Assembly (NCBI GenBank): GCA_019245115.1
Contig: JAFARZ010000135.1
Coordinates: 1 to 51,358 of the forward strand
DNA from: Streptosporangiaceae bacterium
Lineage (GTDB): Bacteria > Actinomycetota > Actinomycetes > Streptosporangiales > Streptosporangiaceae
Reading direction: 5' to 3'
DNA length: 51,358 nucleotides
The translations under genes were made by a program, and so were the position numbers. The notes below the pieces were generated by a model. That model made no database searches, was not told the DNA's origin, and saw only the letters and a list, made by a program, of their open reading frames with translations. This document shows, piece after piece, positions 1 through 8,144 of this stretch (its first letter is position 1; every line of letters begins with the position of its first letter).

Positions 1-2
1 GC

Positions 3-128
3 GGCTTCGCCCTTTTGACCCAGCGCTGGCAGACCCTCCAGCACGTCACCGCCAGCCCCGGCAAAATCGGCCTCATCGCCCGCGCCGCACTCGTCCTGCT
101 GCTATTCGAGCACAAGATGCTCACATGA
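3..128 (+). pseudogene. C-terminal fragment of an IS5-like DDE transposase
   Basis: The frame opening at base 3 reads about 41 residues (GFALLTQRWQTLQHV...ARAALVLLLFEH) to a TGA at 126-128. The pattern of a 'RW.TL.H.T.SP.KI' segment followed by an 'ARAALVL..FEH' end is typical of the last residues of DDE_Tnp_4 (IS5-group) transposases common in actinobacteria. The catalytic part lies outside the window, so it cannot be told whether the element is intact to the left. No terminal inverted repeat could be assigned. The family is inferred from pattern memory. Confidence 0.6.
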
Positions 129-196
129 AGTCGCTGAGAAAACCTCATTGTGCGGGCTATCGGTCCATGATGCAGTTGACGGCAGGAGTAAAGCTG

Positions 197-420
197 GGTG
201 GTGGCCGCCGGACTCACCGAGACCGCCTCCGGGATGCAGACTGGCTTTGCCCTGGCCCGCTTCAACCGTGGCGGCACGCTGGGTCGTAAGCTTCGGCAGC
301 GACGGCAGGGTCGTCACCGATTTCGCCAGCGGCGTCGGCCAGGCCAACGCGCTGGTGCTGCAGCCGGCGGGAAGCTGGTGGCCGCCGGGATGGCTTACGC
401 TGCGTCCGGATTCGGCCTTC
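197..420 (+). pseudogene. Decayed delta-60 repeat (beta-propeller-type) protein fragment
   Basis: Pieces in two frames assemble into the classic delta-60 repeat pattern: 'VVAAGLTE..SGMQTGFALARFNRGGTLG' in one frame, then 'FGSDGRVVTDFASGVGQANALVLQPAG' in the next, then 'GKLVAAGMA' back in the first. Intact family members repeat 'ALARYNPDGSLDTTFGxxGKVxTDF...ANALAVQPDGKIVVAG'. At least two frameshifts are needed, so this is a remnant of a secreted or surface repeat protein rather than a working gene. It lies between the transposase tail and the peptidase gene, consistent with disruption by insertion. Confidence 0.6.
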
Positions 421-706
421 CCTCTGACATGCTGCCCCCGGCGACCGGGCCGGTCGCCCTGGCGGACCGGCCGGGTGGCCGGGGGGCTTCCGTCGCGCGT
501 CCTGGGCAGGGTCGTGCCCGGTTGAGGCGAGCGGGGGTGTTGTTCGGGCGCCTTTCCCGATGGCTTATGATGAACGCGTTAGGCGGTCCGGCCGCCTCCC
601 GGTCCGCGGGGAGTGCTCTCAGCACACCGGACGTGTATCAGCCGATGCCTGGTCGTTCTTTTCCTGCCCGATGACGCGGACCCGCGGGCGTGCGGAAAGG
701 ACAACC

Positions 707-2068
707 ATGTCTGTGCTCCGACGTATCCTCTTGCTCCGCGCGGTGGCGGCCGGTGCTGCCGCGGCGGGCACCCTGACCGTGGCCGCCGTAACCGGTCCGG
801 CAGTCAGCGCGAGCACCGCGGCACCGGGTGCCGGCAAGGCTGCCGTGACAATTCGCCGGGCGGCAGGGCCGGTCTATGACTGCCTGACCCTGGCTTCGCC
901 CACTTGCTATGCCCCGCTGCAGTTCCGGACCGCCTATGGCATCCAGCCGCTGATCAGCCGGGGCATCACCGGCCGGGGCGAGACCGTCGTGCTGCCGGAG
1001 ATCGCCGCGGCGCCTGGCGAGGATGACGTAACCGACGTGCGGCAAGATCTCGCCCGCTACGATAGCGTCTTCGGCTTGCCCGCCGTCAGCTTGAAGGTCA
1101 TCACCACCCTGGCGCCCGGCGCCTCCCCGTTTCAGGCGCCCGCTGAGTATTCCGGAGACGCCGAGATCGTGCACGCGATCGCGCCGCAGGCCGCCATCCG
1201 GGTGATCCTTATCCCCGCGGGCGTCAAGACCAACCTCGCGCTGGGGGCCACGGACATCACCGCCGCGCTGCGCATGGCGCCGTCGCTGGGCGGGGTGGTC
1301 GCACTGACCCAGGCAGGGCGGAATGAGAACTGCTATACGTCCTCCGCGCAGGTGGCGGCCGAGCACTCGGCACTCGAGTTCGACCAGGCGCGGCATGTCA
1401 CGGTAGTCGCGGCATCAGGTGATTTCGGTGCCATCGGGATACCGTGCACCAGTACGCCGACGCCGCCGCCGGCCAGGGGGGTGGCTTACCCTGCGGGGGA
1501 CCCGCTCGTGCTCGACGCCGGGGGCACCAGCCTGGACGCCAGCCACGTGACCGGTGCCTACGCCAGCGAGACCGCATGGAACAGGCCGGTTCCCGGGCTC
1601 CCGCAGGCCGTCGCGTCAAGCGGCGGCTTCAGCCGGGTTTTCGCACGGCCGGCCTACCAGGACGGCATTCCCGGCATCGGGGCACACCGGGGCGTGCCCG
1701 ACGTGTCATCCGACGCCGGCCAGGGCACCGGTATCGCCTTCGTCCAGGCCGCCGGCGGCGAGTTCGGCGTCTTTTCTGCCGTTGGTACCAGCGCGGCCTC
1801 GCCGACCTGGGCCGGGATCGTGGCCCTGGCCGACCAGTACGCCCGACGGCACCTGGGCTTCATCAACCCCGCCATCTACCAGATCGGCCGCAGCGCCTGG
1901 TACCACCGCGCGTTCCACGACGTCACCAGGGGAAACAACACCGTCAAGTCCGGGTCCGTCACCGTCAAGGGCTTTGACGCCACTCGCGGCTGGGACCCGG
2001 TCACCGGCTGGGGCAGCCCCGACGCCGAGGTGCTCATCCCGCTGCTCGTCCGCTACGTGGCCAGGTAA
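707..2068 (+). CDS. Secreted S53 family (sedolisin/kumamolisin-like) serine-carboxyl peptidase
   Basis: The predicted 453-residue product is an extracellular acid-type endopeptidase. The ATG at 707 is preferred over upstream starts because GGAAAGG lies just before it and it places a basic, hydrophobic signal peptide at the N-terminus (MSVLRRILLLRAVAAGAAAAG). The sedolisin triad is visible: Glu147 and Asp151 in 'EYSGD' followed by 'AEIVHAIAPQA', and Ser362 in 'GTSAASPTWAG'. The oxyanion region 'VVAASGDFGA' and the C-terminal 'DVTRGNN...GFDATRGWDPVTGWGSP' calcium-site region also fit. The protein lacks the long propeptide of many sedolisins: the catalytic domain starts soon after residue 55 ('DCLTLASPTCYAPLQFRTAYGI'). 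It ends 7 bases before the next gene, so the two may be co-transcribed. Substrate unknown. Confidence 0.85.
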   Translation: MSVLRRILLLRAVAAGAAAAGTLTVAAVTGPAVSASTAAPGAGKAAVTIRRAAGPVYDCLTLASPTCYAPLQFRTAYGIQPLISRGITGRGETVVLPEIAAAPGEDDVTDVRQDLARYDSVFGLPAVSLKVITTLAPGASPFQAPAEYSGDAEIVHAIAPQAAIRVILIPAGVKTNLALGATDITAALRMAPSLGGVVALTQAGRNENCYTSSAQVAAEHSALEFDQARHVTVVAASGDFGAIGIPCTSTPTPPPARGVAYPAGDPLVLDAGGTSLDASHVTGAYASETAWNRPVPGLPQAVASSGGFSRVFARPAYQDGIPGIGAHRGVPDVSSDAGQGTGIAFVQAAGGEFGVFSAVGTSAASPTWAGIVALADQYARRHLGFINPAIYQIGRSAWYHRAFHDVTRGNNTVKSGSVTVKGFDATRGWDPVTGWGSPDAEVLIPLLVRYVAR

Positions 2069-2075
2069 GCCGGCC

Positions 2076-3932
2076 GTGCCCGCCCAGCGCTCGCTGCCGG
2101 CCCACCCGAACCTGCGGTACTTCAAGCTGGAGGCCAGGCGGCGGCTGCGGGCCGGTGAGTTCGCCGCCCTGCACGAGGCCCAGCGGGCCGTGGCCGCCGA
2201 ACACGGCCTGCCGAGCTGGCCGGCCTTCTGCCGCTTCATCGACGCCAGGCGCGGCACCGAAAGCCGTGTCCTGCCGCAGATCCGGTGGGTGATCTCCCGG
2301 TTCCGCGACGCCAGCGAGCCTGGGTGGGCAGCACCAGGCGAAGACGAGCTCCGACAGCATTTCAGCGACGAATTCCTGGTCGAGTTCCCGGCCCGCGAGC
2401 TTGTCGCGATCATCACCGGCAGCGCCGTGGATCTGCGCAAGGAATTGGTCGTCACCGGGCAGCTGCCGCTGAGGGCAGAGCTGCGGATCGACAGCACGGA
2501 GGTGCATGCGAGCGCCGAGGCGCAGCCGCCGCACCGGATCAGCGGCCTGATCGCCTTTCCCGTCGGCGAGCGGATCACGGACAGCCGGATCGCCCGGCCA
2601 GAAGCTGGCAGATACGGCGAGGTTCCCGCCGCGGTGGCCGGGATCCTCGAGGAGGCGGTCACCAGTCTGGGCCTGGCCGGCCTGGTGCTGGCCGGCCAGG
2701 CCCACGGTACCCCGGTGTGGACGGCCGCTGCCGGCTGGGCCGACCTGGACCGGCCCGAACCGATGACAGCCGACTCCAGGTTCCCCGTGCACGTGATATC
2801 GACCCTGATCACCGCCGTCGCGGTGCTGCGCCTGGTCGCCGACGGCCGGATCAGGCTCGACGACCCGGCGAACAGCCACCTCCGCGCGGTCACCCTCGCC
2901 GATGCCACCATCACGATCAGGGAACTGCTCACCCACACCGGCGGGGTAGCCAATCCCCGCCAACGATCAGCCGGAGAGGTCCCCGGCCTAGCAGAGCTAT
3001 GCGGCCCGGTCCTGGCCTGCGGCCAGGGACGAGGACGATTCCGGTTCAGCGCCGGCGGGTATGCGGCACTCGGGCAGCTCATCGCGGACATCACCGGCCT
3101 GGAGTATGCCGGCGCCGCCACCCGGCTGATACTGGACCCGCTTGGCATGACGGCATCGTCGTTCCCGGCCACCGTGACCGGCATCGGAACGGCCACGGTC
3201 ACCGGTTACGACGTGAACCCTGACGGCAGCCTGACACCAGGGCCCGTGAGCGTCTGCACCACTCCGGCCGCCGGCGGGCTGTGGACGACAGCGGCCGACC
3301 TGGCCCAGTTCGGCGCCGGCTGGTCATCGCTGCTGCCCGCCGGGCTAGCCCGGGAAGCGCTGCGGCCGCATGCCCGCATCCCGGACGCGCAGGGAACGAT
3401 CGGCCTGGGCTGGCTCATGACCCCCGACGGCGCCTCCACCGAGATCGACGGCCTGGGCCCGGGCGTCTCCTCATCCCTGCTCGTCCGCCACGCCGGCCAC
3501 CAGGCCCAGGTCGCCCTGACGAACCGGGCAGTCCCCATCGAACCAGTCAACAAGCGCATGCTCCACGCGATGCTCCGCACAGGGTTACGCGCGGCCGGGC
3601 TCCGGGCGCCCCTGACCATGCAAGGCACGCCAGCCGCGCGGTCATGCGAGCAAGATCAGCGGCGGCGCCGATGCCGGCTGCGGCTGGCTTGTTCACGGCT
3701 CGTCCGGAGGGGTAATAGCCCTCACCGTCAGCCATGCCAAGGAGGAAACCGGTACCGGCCAACTCACCGCGTAGCGAGTCAATCGCGTGTGCGAGTGTCC
3801 GATAACCATAACAAATTCAGACTCATCCCCGGGATTACCGGTGGATTCGGGCGGTGGAATCCGGGTCCGACTCACACTCGGATTCGCAGCAGGGCTCCTC
3901 AACTCAAGCCCTGCACTCCTCATTGCCCGTAG
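2076..3932 (+). CDS. Beta-lactamase-fold serine hydrolase-like protein, catalytic Lys missing, extended C-terminus
   Basis: From the GTG at 2076 the frame encodes an N-terminal segment 'HPNLRYFKLEARRRLRAGEF..LHEAQRAVAAEHGLPSW' often fused to actinobacterial serine hydrolases, then a helical linker and a beta-lactamase/class C PBP-like domain. Family landmarks are recognisable ('LRLVADGRIRLDDPANSHL', 'ITIRELLTHTGG', 'FRFSAGGYAALGQLI', 'LLVRHAGHQ'), but the usual S-x-x-K is 'STLI' and YxN is 'YAA'. The general-base lysine is therefore absent and hydrolase activity is doubtful. The last 100 or so residues (after about base 3630) are low-complexity and basic and look like read-through into non-coding DNA after loss of a stop, so the functional protein probably ended near 3620. 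It sits 7 bases after the peptidase gene. Start and true end are uncertain. Confidence 0.65.
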   Translation: MPAQRSLPAHPNLRYFKLEARRRLRAGEFAALHEAQRAVAAEHGLPSWPAFCRFIDARRGTESRVLPQIRWVISRFRDASEPGWAAPGEDELRQHFSDEFLVEFPARELVAIITGSAVDLRKELVVTGQLPLRAELRIDSTEVHASAEAQPPHRISGLIAFPVGERITDSRIARPEAGRYGEVPAAVAGILEEAVTSLGLAGLVLAGQAHGTPVWTAAAGWADLDRPEPMTADSRFPVHVISTLITAVAVLRLVADGRIRLDDPANSHLRAVTLADATITIRELLTHTGGVANPRQRSAGEVPGLAELCGPVLACGQGRGRFRFSAGGYAALGQLIADITGLEYAGAATRLILDPLGMTASSFPATVTGIGTATVTGYDVNPDGSLTPGPVSVCTTPAAGGLWTTAADLAQFGAGWSSLLPAGLAREALRPHARIPDAQGTIGLGWLMTPDGASTEIDGLGPGVSSSLLVRHAGHQAQVALTNRAVPIEPVNKRMLHAMLRTGLRAAGLRAPLTMQGTPAARSCEQDQRRRRCRLRLACSRLVRRGNSPHRQPCQGGNRYRPTHRVASQSRVRVSDNHNKFRLIPGITGGFGRWNPGPTHTRIRSRAPQLKPCTPHCP

Positions 3933-4285
3933 TCTGGGTCACCATGCTGACGTACGCCGATCCGGCTCAAGCGTTTCCTTGAGGACGCCCATAGCTGGAA
4001 TGTCCTTCGTGCAGTTAGACCCGTGTATCAGCTGCGGCATGCTCGCCTGCAAGAGCGCCCGTACCAGTACCAACAGCTTCCAGAACAACCCGTTCTGCAT
4101 GCCCGAGTTGAGGTGCGCGACGGCCACGCTGGCCGCCATAACGGCGGGACTGTGCGCGGTTATCAACGGGACATCCACCCAGCCCAATAGGCCTTGCCTG
4201 CTCACACACCGCCGGCCTGTCTGCATAGTTATGCATGGAGTTCTCTGCTGAGGATGTCCCCTTCTGCCGCTGACGGCGTGTGCCG
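3933..4285. other. Intergenic stretch, no supported gene
   Basis: Open frames exist on both strands, for example 3939-4289 on the minus strand, but none shows a recognisable family, a ribosome binding site or domain-like composition. Base composition is less GC-rich than the neighbouring genes. It may hold debris of a lost gene. Confidence 0.4.
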
Positions 4286-4582
4286 TCATTCCCGGCGCGC
4301 GGCGTTGAGACGCAAGACAACCTCAACGATCGAGCCCTCCCCGATCGCCTCAGCTCGCTGCACCGCCACCTTGACGGGCACCAGGTAGCGCCCGTCCCTG
4401 GGGAACAGCGCAGTGGTGAACCCGGTATCGCCGATGGTGGCGTGGACCGGCACCTGGCCCCAGTAGATAAGGCCGCGGGCCGCCTCCTTGAGATCCTCGC
4501 TTTCCTCCGGCGTCATGGCCACGAAGAGATACGGCGCCGGCCCGCGCCACTCGATCACCTCGCCAGTGAAAGTCCACTCCAT
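4286..4582 (-). CDS. DUF1905 domain protein
   Basis: The product of about 98 residues begins 'MEWTFTGEVIEWRGPAPYLFV', the typical opening of DUF1905, followed by 'GLIYWGQVPVHATIGDTGFTTALFPRDGRYLVPVKVAVQRAE'. DUF1905 proteins are small beta-barrel-like proteins of unknown biochemical role. The ATG at 4582 was chosen because the family starts there and AGGG lies a few bases upstream; an upstream in-frame ATG at 4594 would add four residues. The C-terminus ('GEGSIVEVVLRLN') is complete. The gene lies about 100 bases downstream of mazF on the same strand, but no functional link is evident. Confidence 0.8.
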   Translation of the reverse strand: MEWTFTGEVIEWRGPAPYLFVAMTPEESEDLKEAARGLIYWGQVPVHATIGDTGFTTALFPRDGRYLVPVKVAVQRAEAIGEGSIVEVVLRLNAARRE

Positions 4583-4690
4583 GTGCCCTATCATCGGGGG
4601 TCTGCCCAGGCGTCGCGGACGCGGCTCCACACCGGAAGCGTGTCAGTCTGACGGCAGGACGTGCACTCTCATGCCGCTTAGGTGCCGTGG

Positions 4691-5032
4691 TCAAAGCCCC
4701 AGCACGCGGCGGAGTCCGCGGTCGACATCGCTCATCAGCGATACCGGAACATGGCCGGCTGGCTCGTCGAGATCGGCCTTGTCGAGGGTGACCAAGGCGG
4801 TGACGTTGACCACGGAGTCCTTGGGCAGGCCAGACATGGCAGCTGGCAGGAACACGTTGCCGGGCATGGCGGCCAGGGCGGTGTTAGAAGTAATGACTGC
4901 TGCGATAGTGGTGTTCAGCCGGCTGGCATTGAACGGGTCGGCTTGGATGACCAGCACCGGGCGTCGCTTGGCTGGCCGGCTGCCGCGCGGCTCGCCGAGA
5001 TCAGCCCAGCAGATACTGCCGCGCTCGGTCAC
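4691..5032 (-). CDS. mazF: MazF/PemK-type toxin endoribonuclease
   Basis: The 113-residue protein has the PemK/MazF fold landmarks: 'GSICWADLGEPRGSRPAKRRPVLVIQ' (the RPVLV strand), 'NTTIAAVITSN', 'GNVFLPAAMSGLPKDSVVNVTALVTLDKADL' and a C-terminal 'DVDRGLRRVLGL'. MazF proteins cut single-stranded mRNA at short motifs, and the cognate antitoxin wraps over the active groove. The start ATG overlaps the antitoxin stop by four bases (ATGA), the usual arrangement for coupled translation. The cleavage motif cannot be read from sequence. Toxicity and pairing are inferred from family and context. Confidence 0.88.
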   Translation of the reverse strand: MTERGSICWADLGEPRGSRPAKRRPVLVIQADPFNASRLNTTIAAVITSNTALAAMPGNVFLPAAMSGLPKDSVVNVTALVTLDKADLDEPAGHVPVSLMSDVDRGLRRVLGL

Positions 5033-5268
5033 CAGTCGTCCTGGTCGGCCAGGAAACGCCGGCCAGCGCCTGCCGCGGCGGCGTTGGAGTCGTCGTCAGC
5101 ATTCTGCAGCGCCTGGTTGACCTGCTCCGTAAGCGACTGCGAGGCGAGCTGGTCCAGGTAGCTCCGGGCGGCGCGGGCGAAGAACTCCGACCGGCTGATG
5201 CCAAGTTCGGCCGCCTGCCTGGTAGCTTCCTCGTAGATGTCCTCCGGGAGCGAGATCGCTGTCTTCAT
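5029..5268 (-). CDS. mazE: MazE-like ribbon-helix-helix antitoxin
   Basis: The 79-residue product opens 'MKTAISLPEDIYEEATRQAAELGISRSEFFARAARSYLDQL', a ribbon-helix-helix DNA-binding domain: the short beta-strand (KTAISLP) pairs in the dimer and the following helices contact DNA. The C-terminal 35 residues are acidic and likely disordered ('NADDDSN', 'FLADQDDW'), as in the toxin-neutralising tails of MazE proteins. The ATG at 5268 was chosen over upstream starts because the domain starts there and a promoter box sits immediately before it. It is the first gene of a two-gene operon with mazF. It probably represses its own promoter through the repeat just upstream. Confidence 0.87.
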   Translation of the reverse strand: MKTAISLPEDIYEEATRQAAELGISRSEFFARAARSYLDQLASQSLTEQVNQALQNADDDSNAAAAGAGRRFLADQDDW

Positions 5269-5292
5269 ATCTCGAGTATAACCGGGTATAAC
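5269..5292 (-). promoter_or_regulatory. Leaderless mazEF promoter with direct-repeat operator
   Basis: On the minus strand TATACT is followed by exactly six bases and then the ATG of mazE, the pattern of actinobacterial leaderless transcripts (TANNNT box, start codon at +1). No Shine-Dalgarno sequence is present. The box is embedded in a perfect direct repeat of the 7-mer GTATAAC (plus strand 5276-5282 and 5286-5292), spaced 10 bases, one helical turn. Ribbon-helix-helix proteins bind such tandem sites, so this is the likely autorepression operator. Confidence 0.6.
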
Positions 5293-5724
5293 TAGGGCGT
5301 GCATCCCGGGCGGGCAGCTCGTGATCCCGCCATTCACCTCGGCGTTCACGCAACGTCCCTTGCTCGTGCAACGGCTTCCCGGGTTGTAATTCTGCGGGCG
5401 AAGCGAAACCAGACCGATTCTTGGATATTATCACGCAACCACTCTGAATTCGCCACCAACGACCGGTCTGCCCAGTTCTGGTCTTTATGCTTACAGGTGT
5501 TAGTAGGGTCTTGATCTGTTGTGGTCACATGGATTCCAGAGGCGCTTCCACTGGCTGGGGCCTAAACGAATGTTTGTAACGACCATGCACCCAAAGTGCG
5601 TGTGCGCAGCCAGGACCCTGTACCCTGCTCGGTGGCTAGCAGCGAATTTTTACCTAGGGCGTAGGCGGCCTTCCGTGCATCCTGGCGGGGATGCATTCAA
5701 CCAAAAGAAGGGAAACCGGTCGTA
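5293..5724. other. Intergenic stretch, lower GC, no firm gene
   Basis: The stretch separates the mazEF promoter from the next plus-strand genes. A 60-codon minus-strand frame (5346-5528) has plausible composition ('WADRSLVANSEWLRDNIQESVWFRFARR') but no ribosome binding site and no recognised family, so it is left unannotated. The last bases (5706-5713, AGAAGGGA) form the ribosome binding site of the gene at 5725. Confidence 0.4.
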
Positions 5725-6099
5725 ATGGGTCTACTTGAGAATCCAGCGGTGGCTCCAGTCGCCCAAACATGCCAGGAGGAGATCGGCCGCGTCACACATC
5801 AGGTCGACGTCCGCATAACCCCCTTCGCCGAAGAGATCGTGACCTTGTTCATAACCTCCGCAGCTTTCGAACCTGCCATCCAGCCCGAAGGCATGTTCCA
5901 AAGAAGGAGCGGCGAAGATCTTTATCGTTCGCTCATGAACAGCGTACGGCCAATCATCCAAGACATAGTTGACACGTCATCTGTCCGGACTCGAGAAGAC
6001 GAGACGCGCAATTTGGTCATGACGGCAGATGTCTATCACTGGCTATCTGAGCGCAGTGAACAAGTGCTCGGCTTTCTTCCTTGCCCATTCGCAAAATAG
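5725..6099 (+). CDS. Hypothetical protein, first gene of a lower-GC pair
   Basis: This 124-residue soluble protein is not recognised. AGAAGGGA lies 11-18 bases before the ATG. The sequence is amphipathic and mostly helical ('CQEEIGRVTHQVDVRITPFAEEIVTLFI', 'DLYRSLMNSVRPIIQDIVDTSS', 'VYHWLSERSEQVLGFL'), with no membrane segment. Codon use is visibly less GC-biased at third positions than in flanking genes, suggesting recent acquisition. It is followed after 32 bases by a membrane protein gene on the same strand, so the two probably form an operon. Confidence 0.6.
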   Translation: MGLLENPAVAPVAQTCQEEIGRVTHQVDVRITPFAEEIVTLFITSAAFEPAIQPEGMFQRRSGEDLYRSLMNSVRPIIQDIVDTSSVRTREDETRNLVMTADVYHWLSERSEQVLGFLPCPFAK

Positions 6100-6131
6100 C
6101 TGGCTAACGAGATTGTGAGGGACGAGACGCT

Positions 6132-6824
6132 GTGCCAGAAGATGCGGATCTCACCGTTTGGAGCCTGCAGCACGACAACGCCAAGACCCTCATTACGCTT
6201 GGAACAGCCGTACTTGGCGTGAGCATAACTTTCGGCAAGGACTTCCTTGCCCCCAATGGCTCTGTATCGAAAACGCTCTGGTGGGCTTGGCTTGCAATTG
6301 CCATCTCGATTCTTTCGGCGTTTCTCGCCTCTGCGACCGTATTCAACTTGGTTAAGTTCAACGCTAACCCCGATGCGAGCCAAAAACCGGAGGACCAGAA
6401 GAGTCAACGAAAGAAGCCTGAAAGAAAGGCAATATTTTTGTTGAATGCGTCATTCTATCTCCTTTTCGGGGGCCTCGCCGTACTCGCCTTCACCGTCCAT
6501 TCTAATTGGAGTTCAGCCCCGATCGTTCCGAAAACTCAATCTATCGCCACGGATGAAAAAGCCGTCGCCGTGGCGCTGGGAATACCTCAATCAGAATTGT
6601 ATGTCACGCAGTTCGATACCCTCGACAGCACCCGGGCGTCATTGGTTGTAGTCGATCGGCGGGCTAGCAGCACTTTCGTTGCCATAATTGATACAAGCGA
6701 TGGTCAGATCGTTGACTTGAACAATGTGCATCGCTGCGCTTGGAGGAAGTGTCCGCTTCTGCCTCGCTCAGGCGGATCGACGGGTTGTCACGCCTTCTTC
6801 AGGTCATTGGTCGCCTGCCTCTAG
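6132..6824 (+). CDS. Hypothetical membrane protein with three predicted TM segments
   Basis: The 230-residue product starts at a GTG preceded by GAGGGA. Three hydrophobic segments are visible: about residues 16-36 ('TLITLGTAVLGVSITFG'), 46-68 ('TLWWAWLAIAISILSAFLAS') and 100-122 ('AIFLLNASFYLLFGGLAVLAF'), separated by a basic cytoplasmic loop rich in Lys, Gln and Glu. A C-terminal domain of about 90 residues follows ('ALGIPQSELYVTQFDTLDSTRASLVVVDRRASSTFVAIIDTSDG'). The last 35 residues are Cys/Arg-rich and unlike the rest, so a late frameshift is possible. Lower third-position GC matches the gene before it. Function unknown. Confidence 0.6.
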   Translation: MPEDADLTVWSLQHDNAKTLITLGTAVLGVSITFGKDFLAPNGSVSKTLWWAWLAIAISILSAFLASATVFNLVKFNANPDASQKPEDQKSQRKKPERKAIFLLNASFYLLFGGLAVLAFTVHSNWSSAPIVPKTQSIATDEKAVAVALGIPQSELYVTQFDTLDSTRASLVVVDRRASSTFVAIIDTSDGQIVDLNNVHRCAWRKCPLLPRSGGSTGCHAFFRSLVACL

Positions 6825-6886
6825 ATGTAACCCGACGGCAATTGTGGAGGAGAGTACTCATCTGCCGCTGATCGGACTGGGCAGGG

Positions 6887-7485
6887 TTACCTGATCAATG
6901 TGTAGATGCTCGTTGCCAGCCACCTCACGATCACCGTCCAGTACAGCAGGATTTCGGCCTGAGTCTTCCCCCACGATTGCCTGAGGAACGATGGTGCGCG
7001 CACACTGCCGTGCGGGTATGTTCCCGGTCCGTCCTCTTCGGCGGGGGGTAGGGGAGCTTGAAGTGGTCCCGCTCCAAGATGCTGGCCCACCGGCGGAAAT
7101 GCCCGCACGAGGCGATGTTCTTGCGCTCCCAGCGGTAGATGGCGAACGCGATCACTGCGGCGAACGCGCTCAAGAGCGATCGGGTGATGCTGGGCTGATC
7201 CCTGGCAGAGGTTGTGACCAGCAAGCTGATGCCGATTCCAGTCGCAAGTGGTACTGCGGCCAGCAATTTCAAGCTGGTGTCGTCCGTGGCGCGGATGTCA
7301 GCGCACACTTCGCGGTACAGGTCGGCAGCGCGGTCCGCTGATAGCGCGGCAGATTCTTTCCCCAGAGCGTTATCGCCATCGCCCGCCGGCGCAGTTGAAC
7401 CAGCATGAAGGTTCCCGTCACCATCAGTGGCAGCAGTGCGTGGCGATTCCTTCGCCGTGATCATCGGTTGTGATCGCTGTCTCAT
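6887..7485 (-). pseudogene. Frameshifted membrane protein of an actinobacterial two-TM family
   Basis: The frame from 7485 encodes 'ADLYREVCADIRATDDTSLKLLAAVPLATGIGISLLV', a second hydrophobic segment 'SLLSAFAAVIAFAIYRWERKNIASCGHFRRWASILE', then turns into Arg/His-rich nonsense. The adjacent frame carries the natural end, 'SFLRQSWGKTQAEILLYWTVIVRWLATSIYTLIR', to a stop at 6887. Joining them restores a continuous helical membrane protein of about 199 residues. The switch probably lies at the run of six C (plus-strand Gs near 7044-7049), a typical slip or sequencing-error site. Either the gene is recently inactivated or the base call is wrong. Function unknown. Confidence 0.55.
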
Positions 7486-8144
7486 CGCTCTATCATCCCG
7501 CCGACGGGTACCATCCGGACGCGTCCTGCGGATTGAGGCACACGCCCGGGTAGCCGCTCAAGCGCCTACATATAAAGTTTCCTGTCCGCCGCAATGGTGG
7601 ACCCGCCTCGCGCGGCTTCCGGCTGAAAGCCGGGCCTGCAGCTCGTTATCTGTCGCACCACGAAGGTAACAGGGACGGACATGCTGGCTCCGGCGTGATC
7701 CACGTCGCGATCCGCGGGGATCCACAGGTGTATCAAGCCCTTCATTGCTCACACCCGCACCTGCAGCCACGGCCCTTTGGAGAGGAGCGGATCATTGTAA
7801 AAAGCGATGGTGTCCACCGCAATGACGGGTGCCGGTTTGAATTCATAATGCGTTGTCGCCTCGTGTGCGCTCTTGGGTTGTTTGCTGTGACCAGTGTCCC
7901 GCCGACTCGGTGACGGCGAGCAAATTTCGTCGCGGCCCTCAGCGAACTTTAGCGGCAGTATTCCGGAACGGGCCGCAGCGCGAGCCTGCTGACGAGAACG
8001 AGAGTTCCAGATCCGCGGGTCGCCTTCCTCTGACACTTCCTACTGCTGCTCGTGTCCTGCGTCTCGCGCTGAGTAGCCGGACACTACCATGTGTCACGAC
8101 TGCTCGCGGTCTCTGGCCAAGGTAGGCACGGCTGGCGAGTAGGG
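7486..8144. other. Intergenic stretch, no supported gene
   Basis: Short open frames occur on both strands, but none has a ribosome binding site or a recognised domain. The minus-strand frame 7749-8036 ends 'PVIAVDTIAFYNDPLLSKGPWLQVRV', which looks protein-like and may be a fragment of a lost gene. No repeat or terminator stands out. Confidence 0.35.

Noticed and set aside
4015..4326. A 103-codon minus-strand frame upstream of DUF1905
   Set aside because: No family, no ribosome binding site, and an equally open frame exists on the other strand.
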